DNA of 64,000 bases from Parelaphostrongylus tenuis (GCA_019055375.1 JAHQIW010007202.1:41172-105171); one strand, 5' to 3'. Shown: positions 9,845-20,507, counted from the first letter of the stretch. Numbers and translations are program-made. Notes: generated from the letters alone by a model not told the origin.

Positions 9845-10010
9845 AACCCTAGTCGGGTAAATCTGCAATTTCGGAGGAACCCGGGCTAAGGCGTTTTGTA
9901 AAGCGCTCGTTCACTGACTACAACGAAGCACCAGGGAGAGAGTCAACCTGTAACCTTCCTTCCTAATAACCCACGCCACTACCATTCGACCACTCTCCCT
10001 ACCCTGTACT
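9845..10010 (-). mobile_element. tRNA-like SINE candidate
   Basis: On the minus strand it reads GGGAGAGTGGTCGAATGGTAG, with an A-box-like TGGTCGAATGG, and ends in CTCTCCC, which pairs perfectly with the first seven bases GGGAGAG. The interval and T-arm do not fold as a standard tRNA (AGGTTGACTC in place of box B). It is therefore a tRNA-derived SINE head and not a gene. Only one copy is recognised in the window. Confidence 0.45.
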
Positions 10011-10159
10011 CCTTTGCCTCAAAAATTTCCCCATAGAATTAGCCACAATAGATGGAGCATTTTTCCCGAATGATAACATGATCATTACTGGACAAGATCA
10101 GAGTACTAATAAAAAACTAATTTCGTGAGACAGATGATTTCCATATATTGCGAACATCT

Positions 10160-10620
10160 CCAATGTTGATAAGTGATATGCGAATTTTTGAACTTCGAGA
10201 GGGACTTGGAACAGCGTGGGAACACTTGCCCAATCACTGGCAGCGTTGAGTTTATTGCCGATATTTGTTTACCAGACCAGACCGTTGACAGCTGATTGCT
10301 ATAGAATCGATACCTTGCATCGTAGAAAGAATCACAGCAAAACACAAGCCGCAGAAGTGCAATCGTTAACACGCGCGCTCAAAAAGGATAAGGCGCGGGG
10401 TTCAACTTTCGCCCCAGGCTCCAGGTTTTGCATATCATTCAGAAACATTGGATACGCAGTTACAACATCATATCACTGCTTAGGAAAAGCGAATAAATAA
10501 AGAGTTATAGCAGAACAGGAGCGTTGACAGTGCAGTTGCTTAGCGCTCAGTCTTGGAAAAGGTGAACTGCGGGTTCGATTTCCGGCTGGAATATATAGTT
10601 TCGCATGTCACTCAACATAA
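10160..10620. repeat. T-family tRNA-like repeats
   Basis: The + strand copy at about 10,530-10,600 has GGTGAACTGCGGGTTCGATT and CCGGCTG, with an intact box-B core. A poorer copy at 10,355-10,430 has GGGGTTCAACTTTCGCCC. The left part (10,170-10,310) is the family tail, with GACCAGACCGTTGACAGC and ATTCAACAT-type ends, in the minus orientation. Opposite-facing copies therefore share this tract. Confidence 0.6.
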
Positions 10621-10654
10621 CCGGATATATAAAAAAAGGGATCCATCAAATTAA

Positions 10655-11950
10655 AAGAGAGCGAATGAAAAATCGACCTCATTCGCTGGAGAGCAACTTC
10701 TTATAGGAATGTTGGTAATCATTCGAATGATAAGATTTCTGGCTACATCCCAACGCCGCTGGTTTATCAAAACACATTTTTATAACGCTGCGATCTCCAC
10801 ACAAAACTAGTGTGTAATTCTCCGGAAGAGCTCTTCTCCTAGACTATTAGTAATCATAAAATAGCGTAGTGCTCCCTGACACCAATGTTGTGCATCTATC
10901 TTGTACTCAACAAGAAGCCTTCACACAAAACAATAGCAAGAACATTAATCAACCCGTACCACCACATTTTCTGTTGCTCGAAATTTCTGCGTTAAATTAT
11001 CTCTGCACCAAACTACGTGGTGCAGGGGTTGCACCTTAAAAAAATGTGCTCAAGGAATCAAACAAGTGAGACTAAAAAGATAGAAAATCAAATAAATTTG
11101 GTAATAAATACGACAAGCTGATAGCGAAAACAAAGGACACAAGTCAGTGGATCGGTTGCTGGGGCATTCTCACCAGCCGCTTAGAACCAGTTTCGTATCT
11201 GTTATGTTTATAGGTGCTTATATTCTATCTGTCATAAGTTGGACGGCGATAAATAAATATTCGACTTCATTCGCTATAGAACTTTTCATAAGAGTGTTAA
11301 AAATCATTCGAAAGCTTAAATCTATGGCTAGAACAGCACGTGGCCGGTATTTGAAAAAGCCTTTTTATCGCTGGAGTATTTAGAAAAAAAATGTTTCTCA
11401 CCCTTCGTGCTTTCATTTTTCTCACGCTTATAATTCGCTGGAAGCACAAAAAGCGTATGTTTGAAGATAAGTAGCAAATGATTCGTTTTACCTGGAGTTT
11501 CTTCCGAAGTAAAGAAAAAACATCCTAACCAATTAGCAACTTGCGTCTCACATGTCTAACACATCGATCGATCGCTAAGCCCCAACGCGTGGATTAGCCG
11601 GTAGACGTGCTCGCCGAATATGTGGAACTCGATCTTATTATCCCTACTACACTGCAGTAAAACAATCTTTCCAGAAAGTAAGCAGTGTGTTGGAATCATT
11701 GTAACTCACGCTAACCAATGATTACTAATAGTCTAAAGAAAAAGTTCTATTCCCGATAAACATGCGCGTCTGTAACGCAAGAAATCTCCTGCTGTAGCAA
11801 GATCAAAAAACACGAGGCTTTCTTGAAAACTGGCCACATGGGACTTAGCCAGAATGTTAAGCTTTACAATGATTACTAACACTCCTATAAAAAACTTTTG
11901 TCGAGCCATTAAGGTCGAATATTCATTTGCCCCCGTCTAACATATAAGAA
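10655..11950. mobile_element. F-family elements, two left arms and one right arm
   Basis: Left arms at 10,660-10,810 and 11,248-11,385 both carry CTCATTCGCT(A/GG)A, a CATTCGAAAGCTTAAA-type box and a GCCGGT or GCTGGT then TTTTTAT block. The right arm at 11,860-11,940 has ACAATGATTACTAACACTCC and TTCATTTGCCCCC. The region between has ACTAATAGTCTAAAGAAAAAG near 11,725, the internal inverse block. This looks like one F copy inserted in or recombined with another. No coding region. Confidence 0.55.
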
Positions 11951-11995
11951 TCTGTTTATGTATTAAAAATAAAAGAAAGAATGGAGCTTTCAGCG

Positions 11996-12150
11996 TTAAA
12001 AAATCCTTGAGTGATGTGCCACGCATTCGTCTTCACCAAGAATCCTTAAAGGTGACTGAATGAGCCTTCTGGCCTTCAATGACTTCCGGTGGACTACCAT
12101 GTATTCCTCCGAATAACTGCTACTTTCCTTTCTCTTCTGCGCTCATTCCC
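11996..12150 (-). pseudogene. Candidate MRCK-locus exon, pre-C1 region
   Basis: A minus-strand frame reads QKRKESSSYSEEYMVVHRKS, then LKARRLIQSPLRILGEDEC, ending in TAA at 11,996-11,998. It is basic and serine-rich and lies in the right place and strand, between the coiled coil and C1 exons. MRCK proteins have poorly conserved sequence there, so similarity cannot decide. Splice borders are weak. It could be chance. Confidence 0.25.
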
Positions 12151-12491
12151 ACCGCATATTATCAAATAATTAAAATTCTAATTGTAGATAATAAAATGGT
12201 CAGGTAATGAGCAATAGCGTCGGTTAGTGAGCTGAATCGGCTGATGGACAGTTTTTCGGCTCGCAGCTGGCATTTCGAACGGTTTCCAGACAAAGGACGG
12301 ACACAAAAAGTGCCGAAAACTCAAAGAAGAAAGATGGTCTCGACCATACAGTGACAAGGCTACAAAAACATTGGCACCTAAGATGTTTACATTTAAGAGG
12401 AATTTAGATAGATGATGATAAAGTGAAATGAATAAAATGAACACAAAAACAGAAATACGTTGTTTAAAAAAAAAGGGAAAAGGACACTCAC

Positions 12492-12581
12492 ACGTTCCTC
12501 AAACTCATCCAGACGGGCCTTCGAAGCAAACAATGTCGAACGAATCTTGCTCAACTTCTCTCGCAGTTCAAATTTATCATT
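12492..12581 (-). pseudogene. MRCK-locus coiled-coil exon
   Basis: This is a 90-nt exon, phase 0 at both ends, between a CCTAG acceptor and a GTGAGT donor. It reads NDKFELREKLSKIRSTLF, then ASKARLDEFEER. The heptad pattern (hydrophobics at F, L, L, I, L, A, L, F) and charged remainder indicate a coiled coil. The position downstream of the other coil exons and upstream of C1 matches the MRCK layout. The frame is fully open and both splice sites are good, so it is one of the best-preserved exons. Confidence 0.65.
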
Positions 12582-12599
12582 CTAGGTTGAGGAAGAACA

Positions 12600-13066
12600 A
12601 ATTAGATGATAAGTCCTAGAAGACTTTTCACGAAGCTAGATTCACAACAGAACAAATGAGAACCTCCATTTTGGCAGCTTTATTCATCCGACAAGAACCC
12701 CATCCTGATGCCCGCCAGCATTACAACATGACTGTACCGACATGCAAGCATATTTCTTAATTCTACTCGATATAATTTTACAAGAACTTTTTGATATCTA
12801 AGCCAAGTTATTCTTCTGCACTCCAAAATCATTCCTGTCAAAACAAAAGAAATCTTTGAAAAATAATTAGCCGATGCAAAGGAAGATACGAATTACTGTG
12901 AGGAGTACAGATGGAAGTACCATTCTGCAGATTCGACGCCACAATATCACCCGTGATTCGCCGAGTTAGCAACTATAAATCAAACAAATAGATGCTTCGC
13001 CGAGAAACGATAGCTTACAGAATTGATGGTTATCTGCTTCAAAAAGACGACTTTTATACTACTTAT
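12600..13066. other. Intronic sequence, nothing recognised
   Basis: AT-rich spacer upstream of a K-family element. No repeats, exons or hairpins could be supported. Confidence 0.35.
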
Positions 13067-13888
13067 TTAACCCTTTGCGGACGGCAGCATAACCGATTTC
13101 GCGAGTAGCGCACGACTTTCGCTCTTCAGCAGGAACTTTTTCTTTGTTTCGCGAACTACTTCAGATTCTTTGTACCATTCTGATAGAATATGATCTCGTC
13201 TACAAAATTAGACACTTTTGTGCATATATATCTCCCAGCGGGCGCCATGGGCGAGTGGTCGAGATATTCGTCGTGGCGCTTGAAGCCGGGCTCCAACCCT
13301 GAGCTCTTTCTGTAAGTCAACAACAACGTCCTCTGGAACTCCACAGCCTGGCATATCCTCAAGATTGCAAGGAACTCGCTCAACCACTATTCTAGAACGT
13401 TTAAGATGAAGGCAAATATATGAATCGAATGCTAGAGGTACTAGGTCCGCACAGTAAAAATAAAACAATGTAAAGATAGACCAATAAAAAGAAAATACTC
13501 CATAAGTGTGGAGAAAACTTTGAATTTGAGACGTAATTTTATTTTCGGTCTAACAGTGTGGTCTGAAAATTATATCGAGATTTGGCATGAACTTCAAATT
13601 CACCGAGATTTGGGCTACCGAATGGATATAGTTTGTTCAATAAAAAGGAATCCATGAACTTTATCTGAGCCAATAAGGCAAACCGAGTGTAAAACATAAG
13701 CAAACCGAGTGTGAAACATAATTGTGTTTTTGAGGCTAGAACGTACCACATAGGCCTTCCTAAAAACCAAGCAAAGTATCGGAATCCTCAATATTTCAGC
13801 TCTCTGATAATTACTTAAAGTCTGAATAAAAAAACTTTGCTCAGCGAAAAGAACCTCTGAAAATCTGAATGGCAAATTAAGGGGTTAA
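13067..13888. mobile_element. K-family piggyBac-like MITE, split by a SINE
   Basis: The left end is TTAA at 13,067-13,070 followed by CCCTTTGCGGACGGC. The right end is AAGGGG followed by TTAA at 13,885-13,888. TTAA target duplication plus CCCTT termini is the hallmark of piggyBac-type elements. Interior blocks GCTTTCGAATG-like and GCGAAAAGAACCTCTGAAAA match the K copies at 22.2 and 35.0 kb. An S-family SINE (13,228-13,460) lies inside, so the SINE inserted later. There is no transposase. Confidence 0.6.
13228..13460 (+). mobile_element. S-family tRNA(Ser/Leu)-derived SINE
   Basis: The head GCGGGCGCCATGGGCGAGTGG resembles a class-II tRNA start with an A box. It is followed by CTTGAAGCCGGGCTCCAACCC as a degenerate B box, then the family body CAACAACGTCCTCTGGAACT, GCAAGGAACTCGCTCAACC and GTACTAGGTCCGCACAGT. 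Copies lie at 30.77, 36.48 and 52.94 kb. Minus-strand open frames of 75 and 86 codons overlie it and are artefacts. Confidence 0.7.
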
Positions 13889-14274
13889 CAATATGCAGAT
13901 CTGAAGGTTCGTTTTCGATGCACTACTTTTACAGGCCTTTTTCGCTGAACAGACCTTATTTTTAACGAAATGTTTGGAAAAATTATAGAGTATTAGGGAA
14001 GTATAAAAAACCTAAAGCTTTATACATGAAACAGAGGAAAAATCCTTTTAAAAATGTGAAAATTGCGTGCCGCGTGCGATATCGATTAGGATGCAGCCCC
14101 TTCATGGGCTGAAATTTTTTTTTTATTGAAGTAGGAAAAGGAAAAAAAAAACGAAAATCACTACTATATAACCAACACAGTGCGCCACTTGCGGAAATCA
14201 GTAAACCTGCTGCCCGCAAAGAATTAAGTCTGAAATATCCGCACAACTGAACAGAACTGCTTATAACAAAAAAC

Positions 14275-14365
14275 ATGCCTTTCTTCTCTTTTCGCCATCT
14301 CTTCATTCATCCAATTTAAAATCTCCTGAAGCTGCTGTTCGTTGATACTTGGCCGAGCCATTTCT
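14275..14365 (-). pseudogene. MRCK-locus coiled-coil exon
   Basis: It follows a TTTCTTTCCAG acceptor and reads EMARPSINEQQLQEILNWMN, then EEMAKREERH, with a GTTTTT donor of poor quality. The heptad-like spacing of I, L, I, W/M and M with Glu and Lys suits a coiled coil. A degenerate copy is at 43,370-43,446. The preceding intron carries the same sequence block that precedes the 15,072-15,119 exon, so exon plus intron was probably duplicated in tandem. Confidence 0.5.
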
Positions 14366-15071
14366 CTGGAAAGAAATGAGGAAAATTTCTGATGATGATA
14401 AACAACCTCTCAACCTCTTTACAAGTAAACAAATACAGGAAGCACTCAGGACAACTCAGTGAACGAGCTATATGTTCGGAATGTTTTGCGCTTGACGAAA
14501 ATGAAATGTAGGTTCGGTGATTTTGCTCTGCTGAGATGATGGAGGTGTTTGGTGAGTGGGTTGTGGTGAACTTGACCTCAACACTCTTTGAAGAATGGCA
14601 AACTGCCGGGACGTCAGCTGTCAGAATAAATCGTATTATGACAACTTCGGGTTGGCATTTGAAGGAAAATACAGTCAAAATCATTTTCTCGAACACGAAA
14701 GCACCCAAACAAGCAAGAATTTGTCCTGCATGACACGATACCGCTCTTTCATCAAAAGTTCCGGGAGCCCATGAATATCTTGTTACCGGTTTTTTGAACG
14801 TTCTAGTTCCACACTTTATCAAACTTAAAAGGACAATGTATGAGAACTACGTATAAGATTAGACAAGATCAAAATCTTGTTTAGATTTATGAGAGATTAA
14901 TAATTTCTTGAAAGCTCCAGTTATTCAAATATCAAAGTGAGCTAAAAAAAAAACCGTATATCAACTCAGGGTATCATGTGTTAGGCAAAATGCCATGGAA
15001 AGGTACTATAAAAAAAAACTGGATGACGACATCAATTTCTCTCTTCGCCATATTCTCCTTCTGATCCTTAC

Positions 15072-15119
15072 CTCATCAAGATTTCGACGGAGTTTTTCTT
15101 TACAATATTCCAGAGCGGA
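15072..15119 (-). pseudogene. Short coiled-coil exon, acceptor lost
   Basis: It reads SALEYCKEKLRRNLDE before a good GTAAGG donor. The partner copy at 40,638 keeps CTCAG before TCC, while this copy has CTCATG, so the acceptor is probably destroyed. The partner instead has an in-frame TGA (ELR*). Neither copy can make a normal product from this exon. Confidence 0.5.
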
Positions 15120-15257
15120 CATGAGAGTGGTAATTTCAAGCGATTCGGAGAGAAATGAGAAAAATTACTGAAAATGATAAGCAACCTCTCGACCGCTTTA
15201 CAAGAAAAGGAATACAGGAAACAACTCGTGAACCAAGCTGGCATGAAACAGTAAGGA

Positions 15258-15372
15258 TTAGTGGGGGCCCTGTGGCCGAATGGCAAGTAATGCCCCGTGC
15301 GGCGACGGAAGGTTGTCTACTGTCCCCTTTCCTCCCCTCATACTCTCCGACAGTTAATTCGTGGGGAAGATA
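15258..15372 (+). mobile_element. L-family tRNA-like SINE
   Basis: GGGGGCCCTGTGGCCGAATGG contains a good A box (TGGCCGAATGG). The body reads through to CATACTCTCCGACAGTTAAT. It sits in the intron upstream of the 15,072 exon. The same SINE is present in the inverted copy at 40.41-40.50 kb, so insertion preceded the duplication. Confidence 0.65.
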
Positions 15373-15542
15373 AAATCTTTGAGCAAGCGTGGAAACGATT
15401 TGGATGTTGGTAGTACTGGGAACCGCACAATAACTAAAACAGTGATACGGGTCAAATAAAGTGGTTGACTGCAAGAACAAGGACTATTGTAACTGGTATA
15501 ACACAAACGAGAGAGGAAAACGTCTCGCATCGCCGTATGTAA

Positions 15543-15626
15543 TCAAGAAATCTCAGCTCGAAATAGGTCCTTTTCCAACTTCAATTGATCGGTGTTCTCC
15601 TCTTGAGCCTTATAAGCAAGATCATA
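15543..15626 (-). pseudogene. MRCK-locus coiled-coil exon with conserved stop
   Basis: It reads YDLAYKAQEENTDQLKLEKD, then LFRAEIS and TGA. The inverted copy (40,136-40,219) has the same 84-nt length and the same terminal stop with different residues (RAHKALEENTYQL). Identical stop placement in both copies suggests the stop pre-dated the duplication, or that the real donor is masked. The 5' border is not defined. Confidence 0.5.
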
Positions 15627-15661
15627 GTTCGTCGCAGCATTCACAAAATAACTTATAAATA

Positions 15662-15770
15662 TCATTTGAGCCATCATGCCATGTGGTCTGACGTTGGCAG
15701 CCTCGTCAACTGGGCAGGCCTTTCGTCTTTAGTCAGCCCTCTCAGGGGTGTTTCACTTGCATAGATTAGG
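15662..15770 (-). mobile_element. M-family fragment
   Basis: ATTTGAGCCATCATGCCATGTGGTC, then GGCAGCCTCGTCAACTGGGCAGG and CGTCTTTAGTCAGCCCTCTCAGG, is the inverse of the + strand M block at 40,020-40,130 and of 57,360-57,505. It was carried by the inverted duplication. Confidence 0.6.
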
Positions 15771-15983
15771 CAACGACGTACAATTTGCACGTGCAGTAAA
15801 GTGAAATAAATAACTAAATTGGCAGTTTTTTCACTTGACTGCTCTGGAATGGTATTTTTGAAATATTAAGAAAGCACTCAAAACAAGCGGTATAAAATTC
15901 AGAAGATAACAGATCCAAAATACAAGATCATAGAAACTTGAACTCAATGTCAAACAAACCTCAAGATTTTTCTAATGCTATAC

Positions 15984-16088
15984 GAGCTGTAGCACAAACT
16001 GAGCGCTTTTATCCTCTAACATGGAGCGGGTATTTTGCAATTCCACCTCCTTTTCATCCAACTGTGACTGAACCTCAGCAAGTTGATG
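15984..16088 (-). pseudogene. MRCK-locus coiled-coil exon
   Basis: This is a 35-codon, phase 0 exon between TTTTCTAG and GTATAG. It reads HQLAEVQSQLDEKEVELQ, then NTRSMLEDKSAQFVLQL. Leu, Val, Leu, Val, Leu, Met and Leu fall at heptad core spacing, a clear coiled coil. The copy at 39,673-39,775 has a 2-bp net deletion and two stops, and its donor is mutated (GAATAG). This arm therefore kept the older, intact form. Confidence 0.65.
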
Positions 16089-16189
16089 CTAGAAAACCCA
16101 CCTAGAAAATGGTTAGAGATACAGCGACGCCTTCAAAAATGTCGTGATCATGCGCATTTCAAAATTATTGAGAAGTATGCAAATTATTC

Positions 16190-16335
16190 GACATCAGGCG
16201 GGAGTTGAACCCGCGTTTCATCCATGTCGGTGGGCGCGTGCTACCCCTTGCACTTCCGTAGCCTCCGTTCCGCTACAACCTTTTCTGCGATAAATCCTAT
16301 CATAAACCGTTTCAAGGTTGATTTCTGACAGCTAC
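16190..16335 (-). repeat. T-family tRNA-like repeat
   Basis: On the minus strand, GGGTTCAACTCCCGCCTGATG is the box-B half of the family, following a GTGCAAGGGGTAGCACGCGCC region. The same element appears on the + strand at 39,488-39,575 in the other duplication arm. Confidence 0.65.
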
Positions 16336-16739
16336 GATAGGATATATCAAAGAAAGAATTACCAAACTGCAGGCCGTGCTAGTTACGACGAAAACCGTTT
16401 TACTTTTTCCTTATCCATACCTTTTGACCCTCAGAAAAAATGAAATTTTTAAGCTTTTTCAGAGTATCATCAATCATTTGAGAGCCTACGTTTCTTAAGA
16501 AATGAATAGTGAATTTTATTGTCAAAATGGCTCCAACATTATGCTAAACCAGCAGAAACAATATTATGTTTCTCATTCAAACATTTCTCGCTGTGCAGAG
16601 GTTTTTTTTAGACTTCTAATAACTATATGAGATTGCATTTTGCAAATCTAAATTGATTTTGTCATGCGCACCTTTTCTCGATGTTTTGAGGAAGACTCGT
16701 CGCTTCTTCCTGGTTAAGAGGGAACAAATGGAAAGGAAA

Positions 16740-17580
16740 AACGATCCATTGGCTGAATAGAATTTTTTCAAAGGGGCGTAAAAAACAATTCGAAAGTTGA
16801 CACATGAGGCTGCAGCCCCACATAGCCGAATTTTAAAACACCTCTTTATAACGCTCTAACATTCAAAATAGAATGATGTTTCATAAACCACGAGTGTTTA
16901 TCCATTCACATGCTTATCTTTCGTTAGAGAAAATCGTTCCTGAGATTGCTAGTACTCAAAATATAGCACACGCCTGAAAGATATCAAAAACCCGTCTGAA
17001 TTCTGAAAAGCTCATTTGATCTCTCCGCCACCTCTTATCTTTTAATTTGTTCTCTAAACCTCACCGGACAAAGTTCTTTCTTTAGAATGCTAGCAATCAT
17101 CTGATAGCGTAATCTCTTACGATTCTAACGATGTGCTTATTTTCTGAAAATACAGCTTGGCATGGGAAAAAATCGAATCTTGCATTTTCAGCAGGTTATT
17201 CAACGACTATTCAACAAAGTGAAGGCAGTGGTAGGGGGCGGGGCGAGGCGGGACGACCGATAGTTAATTTCAATTGGGAATTTTACCTCCCCTTCGGATG
17301 AAACTTCAAATAAAACGATTGATTAGGATAATACGAAAATTTCTTCACATATTCAGATACGGTTCGGCTTAAAGCAAATTACATACTTGATGATAATGAA
17401 GACGAAAGGCGAGTGTCAAACATAATTTTGATCTGAATGCTACAGCGTTGTAAAGGGGTGTTTTAGAAAATCGGCGGCGCAGGGCTGTAGTCTGAAGTCT
17501 CGGCTTACGAAGAGTTACTAAGACCTCTAGGGATAATTCCTCTTCTGCGAAAGAGAAGGTTTTCCATTCGTTCCTCCTAA
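16740..17580. mobile_element. F-family element
   Basis: The left arm reads CATTCGAAAGTTGACA or similar, then CACATAGCCGAATTTTAAAA and TATAACGCTCTAAC. The right arm reads ACAGCGTTGTAAAGGGGTGT, GCGGCGCAGGGCTGTAG and AGTTACTAAGACCTCTAGGG. The interior contains GTAGGGGGCGGGGCGAGGCGGG at 17,231-17,252, a GC-rich block also present at 38,550-38,575 inverted. It spans the inner boundary of the inverted duplication. Confidence 0.6.
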
Positions 17581-17589
17581 TCATAAAGA

Positions 17590-18490
17590 ACCAACGCCCT
17601 TTCGTTTTTTTTTAGTTTAAACATTAATCTAATAGCACAAATTTCAAGATTTTGAAGGTGTTATTCATTTGCGACATGGCTTTATCATTGTGCTCTAACA
17701 GCAAAAATAAAAATATGTTTCTGATTCAACTGATTGCCGCTAAATAAAACTTTTCTCTTTCTTTCAGCGGTTATTTAGCTTGAATCTCGTCGATTCTTGT
17801 AGTGTGCTTGGCTTTTGAACAGGACTCTTTAGTGCACTGTAGCAGTCAGAAGAATGTTATGTTCGCGCAGCGCAACATCGACATCAAACCACGGTACTCT
17901 GCTGGTATGTGAACAGTGATTTCGCCGCATGGCCGCTGAGCCATCGTGCTCTTTCCACTGCCCAATTTGCGAAACCCAGTATCCTTTTGACTGTTATATC
18001 GCAACAAAAAGTTTCTTTCAAAAATTAAATACATTATTGGAGTCAGCGAGAAGTGTCTGAATAAAAAAACATGATTTTGTTTCTGCTCTTAGGGGCAATA
18101 TGAAAGCCAATTTGGAAATAAAATTACTGTTCAAAATGTTTTAATTTAAGCTATCGGTCAGTTACTCAGACTTCGAGAACGTTCACAAAATACGCTTTTT
18201 TCGGAGGGTCAAAACAGGGTATGGATAACGGAAAAATACAAAAACGGTAGACAAATCGTTCAAAACTTGAGCAGCAAAATACTCAGCACATCGTCACCTT
18301 TCTAGATCCCATAAAGAAGGAAGCTATTTGGGTTCAAAGAAAAAAAATCTGTGGTGAAGAGCATAACTGGCAATGCTCGACTAATGCTTCCGCTTTTTAT
18401 CTTCTTATGCAAGAATTTTCGCATGTCACTCAAGGCTTCTTGTCAGGGGTTCTCATTGCCAAATGCCGCCAACTAAAAAAATCGTATGAG
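17590..18490. other. Intronic spacer, possible tRNA-like remnant
   Basis: Mostly AT-rich. Around 17,860-17,970 on the minus strand there is GAGCACGATGGCTCAGCGGCC, A-box-like, with CGTGGTTTGATGTCG downstream as a weak box B. This could be an unrelated SINE. Nothing else is supported. Confidence 0.3.
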
Positions 18491-18495
18491 TCTCT

Positions 18496-18741
18496 CTATT
18501 GTGCATTAAAAAATTTTTGAATTTTGAGCACTTCGCAGGATAGATCGCACTGCAGCCTTGTTTCTACTCGTAAGCCCTCCTTGAAAAGCCGCTCCGACTC
18601 AGCATCCTGTTTGAGCTTTTCGAGCTCCGTTTCCATATCATATCGAGCCAAACAACTGCCGAGCAGTGCTCTTAGAGCACGCAATTCAAGTATCAAATCA
18701 GAATCAGCATGTTCCAAAGCGTCTATGCATTCTACGAACTC
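18496..18741 (-). pseudogene. MRCK-locus coiled-coil exon, 81 codons with stop
   Basis: It opens after a GTAGTTCAG acceptor at 18,742 and reads EFVECIDALEHADSDLILEL, RALRALLGSCLARYDMETEL, then EKLKQDAESERLFKEGLRVE and an end FNAQ before TAG. It is strongly heptad-patterned with high Glu, Leu and Arg. The frame is intact for 81 codons, the longest clean coil exon here. It ends in a stop with no good internal donor, so it would truncate the protein before C1. Either the stop is a mutation or this exon belongs to a duplicated gene tail. Confidence 0.65.
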
Positions 18742-18877
18742 CTGAACTACGATGTGTCATGGCTCTTAGAAGAACACTAGTAAATCTAAAGTGCAGATCG
18801 TCACCATCTAGCCGCATTACAACCTAGTTTTATCTCTCTTAATTATTTTACATGACCCATTATCCCACTTTAGTGTG

Positions 18878-19165
18878 CAGAATCCAGCACTTCTTGCAAT
18901 CGAATTCTACCCTGACGTCCAAATTCTACTAAGACCTTCACACAACTCATGTGTTACTTCAACTGCCATTTGAGGATTTCGTCTTCCTCAAAAATGCCGT
19001 AAAATGCTGTTCGAGACGCTTCTCCTTGTAATCCCGGGAATAGTCGAGTACCTTTGCTAAGGTGTTCCTAAGCGTTCAATGCTTGATTGCAAGAGAGTGC
19101 TGGGAGGAGGGGATTGAGTAGTACTTCGCTCATAGCGTTGCTTCGTGGCGTACGGAATCACTAAG
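18878..19165 (-). pseudogene. Coiled-coil exon relic, duplicated at 27.7-28.0 kb
   Basis: The minus strand gives DEILKWQLK, a stop, then HMSCVKVLVEFG and LQEVLDSAH. The copy at 27,740-27,865 reads GEIFKQQLKSHVECLKALMK without the stop. Flanking GATTGCAAGAGAGTG is shared. This copy is therefore the damaged one. The following stretch to about 19,410 is F-like arm sequence. Confidence 0.5.
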
Positions 19166-19413
19166 CACAGAGATAGCCCGCCACATCTTACGCCAAGCGG
19201 AATTTAAACTGGCAATACAGGCTACATGGGTTCCGAGGAATTCCCAGTATAAGTGTGTCATCAAGGGAACGATGAAGAAACGATCCCTTTCGCTGAAGCA
19301 ACAGTGTTAGCAACCAAGCGAAAACTTTAATCTCCAGCTCCTGCGCTACGTGGTCTTTTTTTTTTGAAAAATCCTTTTCATAACGCTGTAGCAGAAAAGA
19401 AAGATTTCTGTCA

Positions 19414-19915
19414 CACACATACACACACACCACACACACACACACACACACCACACACACATACCACACACACACACACATCGCACACAACACACACCAC
19501 ACCACACACACACCACAACACACACACACACACACACCACACACACCACACACACACTCATTCACCACACACACACGCGCACACACGCCACACACACACA
19601 CCACACACACACCACACACACACACAACACACACACACACACACAAACACACACAACACACACACACCACACCACGCACTCATCACCACACACACACGCG
19701 CACACACACCACACACACACACCACACACACACCACACACACACACAACACACACACACACACACACACACAACACACACAACACACACACACCACACCA
19801 CGCACTCACACCACACACACACCGCACACACGCCACACACACACACCACACACACACACACACCGCACCACACACACACACACACACACACACTACACCA
19901 CGCACACACCACACA
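19414..19915. repeat. CA microsatellite with ~124-bp higher-order repeat
   Basis: About 500 bp of CACACA is broken by CC, AA, CG and CACTCA interruptions. The interruption CACTCA recurs at 19,555, 19,677 and 19,803, that is 122 and 126 bp apart, each time followed by ACC..CGCACAC blocks. The array therefore grew by duplication of ~124-bp units and not only by dinucleotide slippage. It lies inside an F-family arm (TATAACGCTGTAGCAGAAAA just before it). His/Thr-rich and Cys/Val-rich frames over it are artefacts. Confidence 0.9.
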
Positions 19916-20079
19916 AAAATTTTTCGCAGGACAGAACTGCTTCCTGAAACTACGGACAGTGCAAGTTTTGGTAATTTCAACGATGGGCTTAGTTTCTGGA
20001 AAGATCGTTTCACTGCAGTGCAGCACAAAAAATAGATTGAATTCACATACGCGGGCATTTGTTTTAAGATAATCTACGG

Positions 20080-20430
20080 AGTGGGAGGGGCTAAGCTCAG
20101 GGATGCCACGGTTTCAACACGGCCATTGACCGACGGCGCTTCGGCGGGTCTCATGTGAATTGCGGTTATTGTTATTCAATTAGGAATCGTTTCTCCGCTT
20201 CGAAATAAACCTCAGATTAAACCTATGACTTTGATACTAAAAGATCTCCTCTACAAATTCGTGTGCTTTTAGCGCTTCCAGCGAAGTGATAGTAAAAGCA
20301 AGCAGCGAATGTGAAATATAATTTCATTTTGTATGCAACGCTTTTATAAAAAAGTCTCTTCAAAAAAAAGACACTAGCACAGTAGCCAGAGATTTCGCTC
20401 TTCGAATGATTATCAACACTCCTATGAGAA
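20080..20430. mobile_element. F2 variant foldback arm
   Basis: CACGGTTTCAACACGGCC, then TTCAATTAGGAATCGTTTCTC, GATACTAAAAGATCTCCTCTAC, GCGAATGTGAAATATAATTTC and CAATGATTATC-like AACACTCCTATGAGAAGC, is the same succession as 41,800-42,110 and the inverse of 24,000-24,300 and 51,800-52,030. This is an internal portion of a longer F2 element. Confidence 0.6.
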
Positions 20431-20507
20431 GCTCTTGTTCAGCGAAAAGGATTATTTCTTCATTTTTCGCGGTTAACATACTTAAATTGAATTCTCTAAA
20501 CCCTTAC

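Larger units (their letters stand above)
14452..17492. repeat. Left arm of 3.0-kb inverted duplication
   Basis: The segment is the reverse complement, with many substitutions and small indels, of 38,311-41,311. Order and spacing agree along its length: ACGATACCGCTCTTTCATC (14,738) against the inverse at 41,010, the coil exons, an M fragment, a T repeat and an F element. The two arms are about 3,041 and 3,001 bp, with 20.8 kb between them. The outer boundary at 14,452 / 41,311 is sharp. Confidence 0.85.

Noticed and set aside
13156..13468. 75- and 86-codon minus-strand frames
   Set aside because: They lie over an S-family SINE whose other copies do not keep these frames.
14536..14733. 65-codon + strand frame antisense to the 14.3-14.8 kb region
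   Set aside because: Both strands are open here by chance; the inverted copy at 41 kb does not keep the frame and no splice sites support it.
14316..14822. 168-codon minus-strand open frame as a single gene
   Set aside because: It crosses the acceptor of the 14,275-14,365 exon and intron sequence; the duplicate at 40.9-41.3 kb preserves only parts and breaks the frame.
19188..20058. Several long frames (His/Thr-rich on +, Cys/Val-rich on -) including a 223-codon frame
   Set aside because: All are translations of the CA/GT array and flanks; no initiation context, homology or splice logic.
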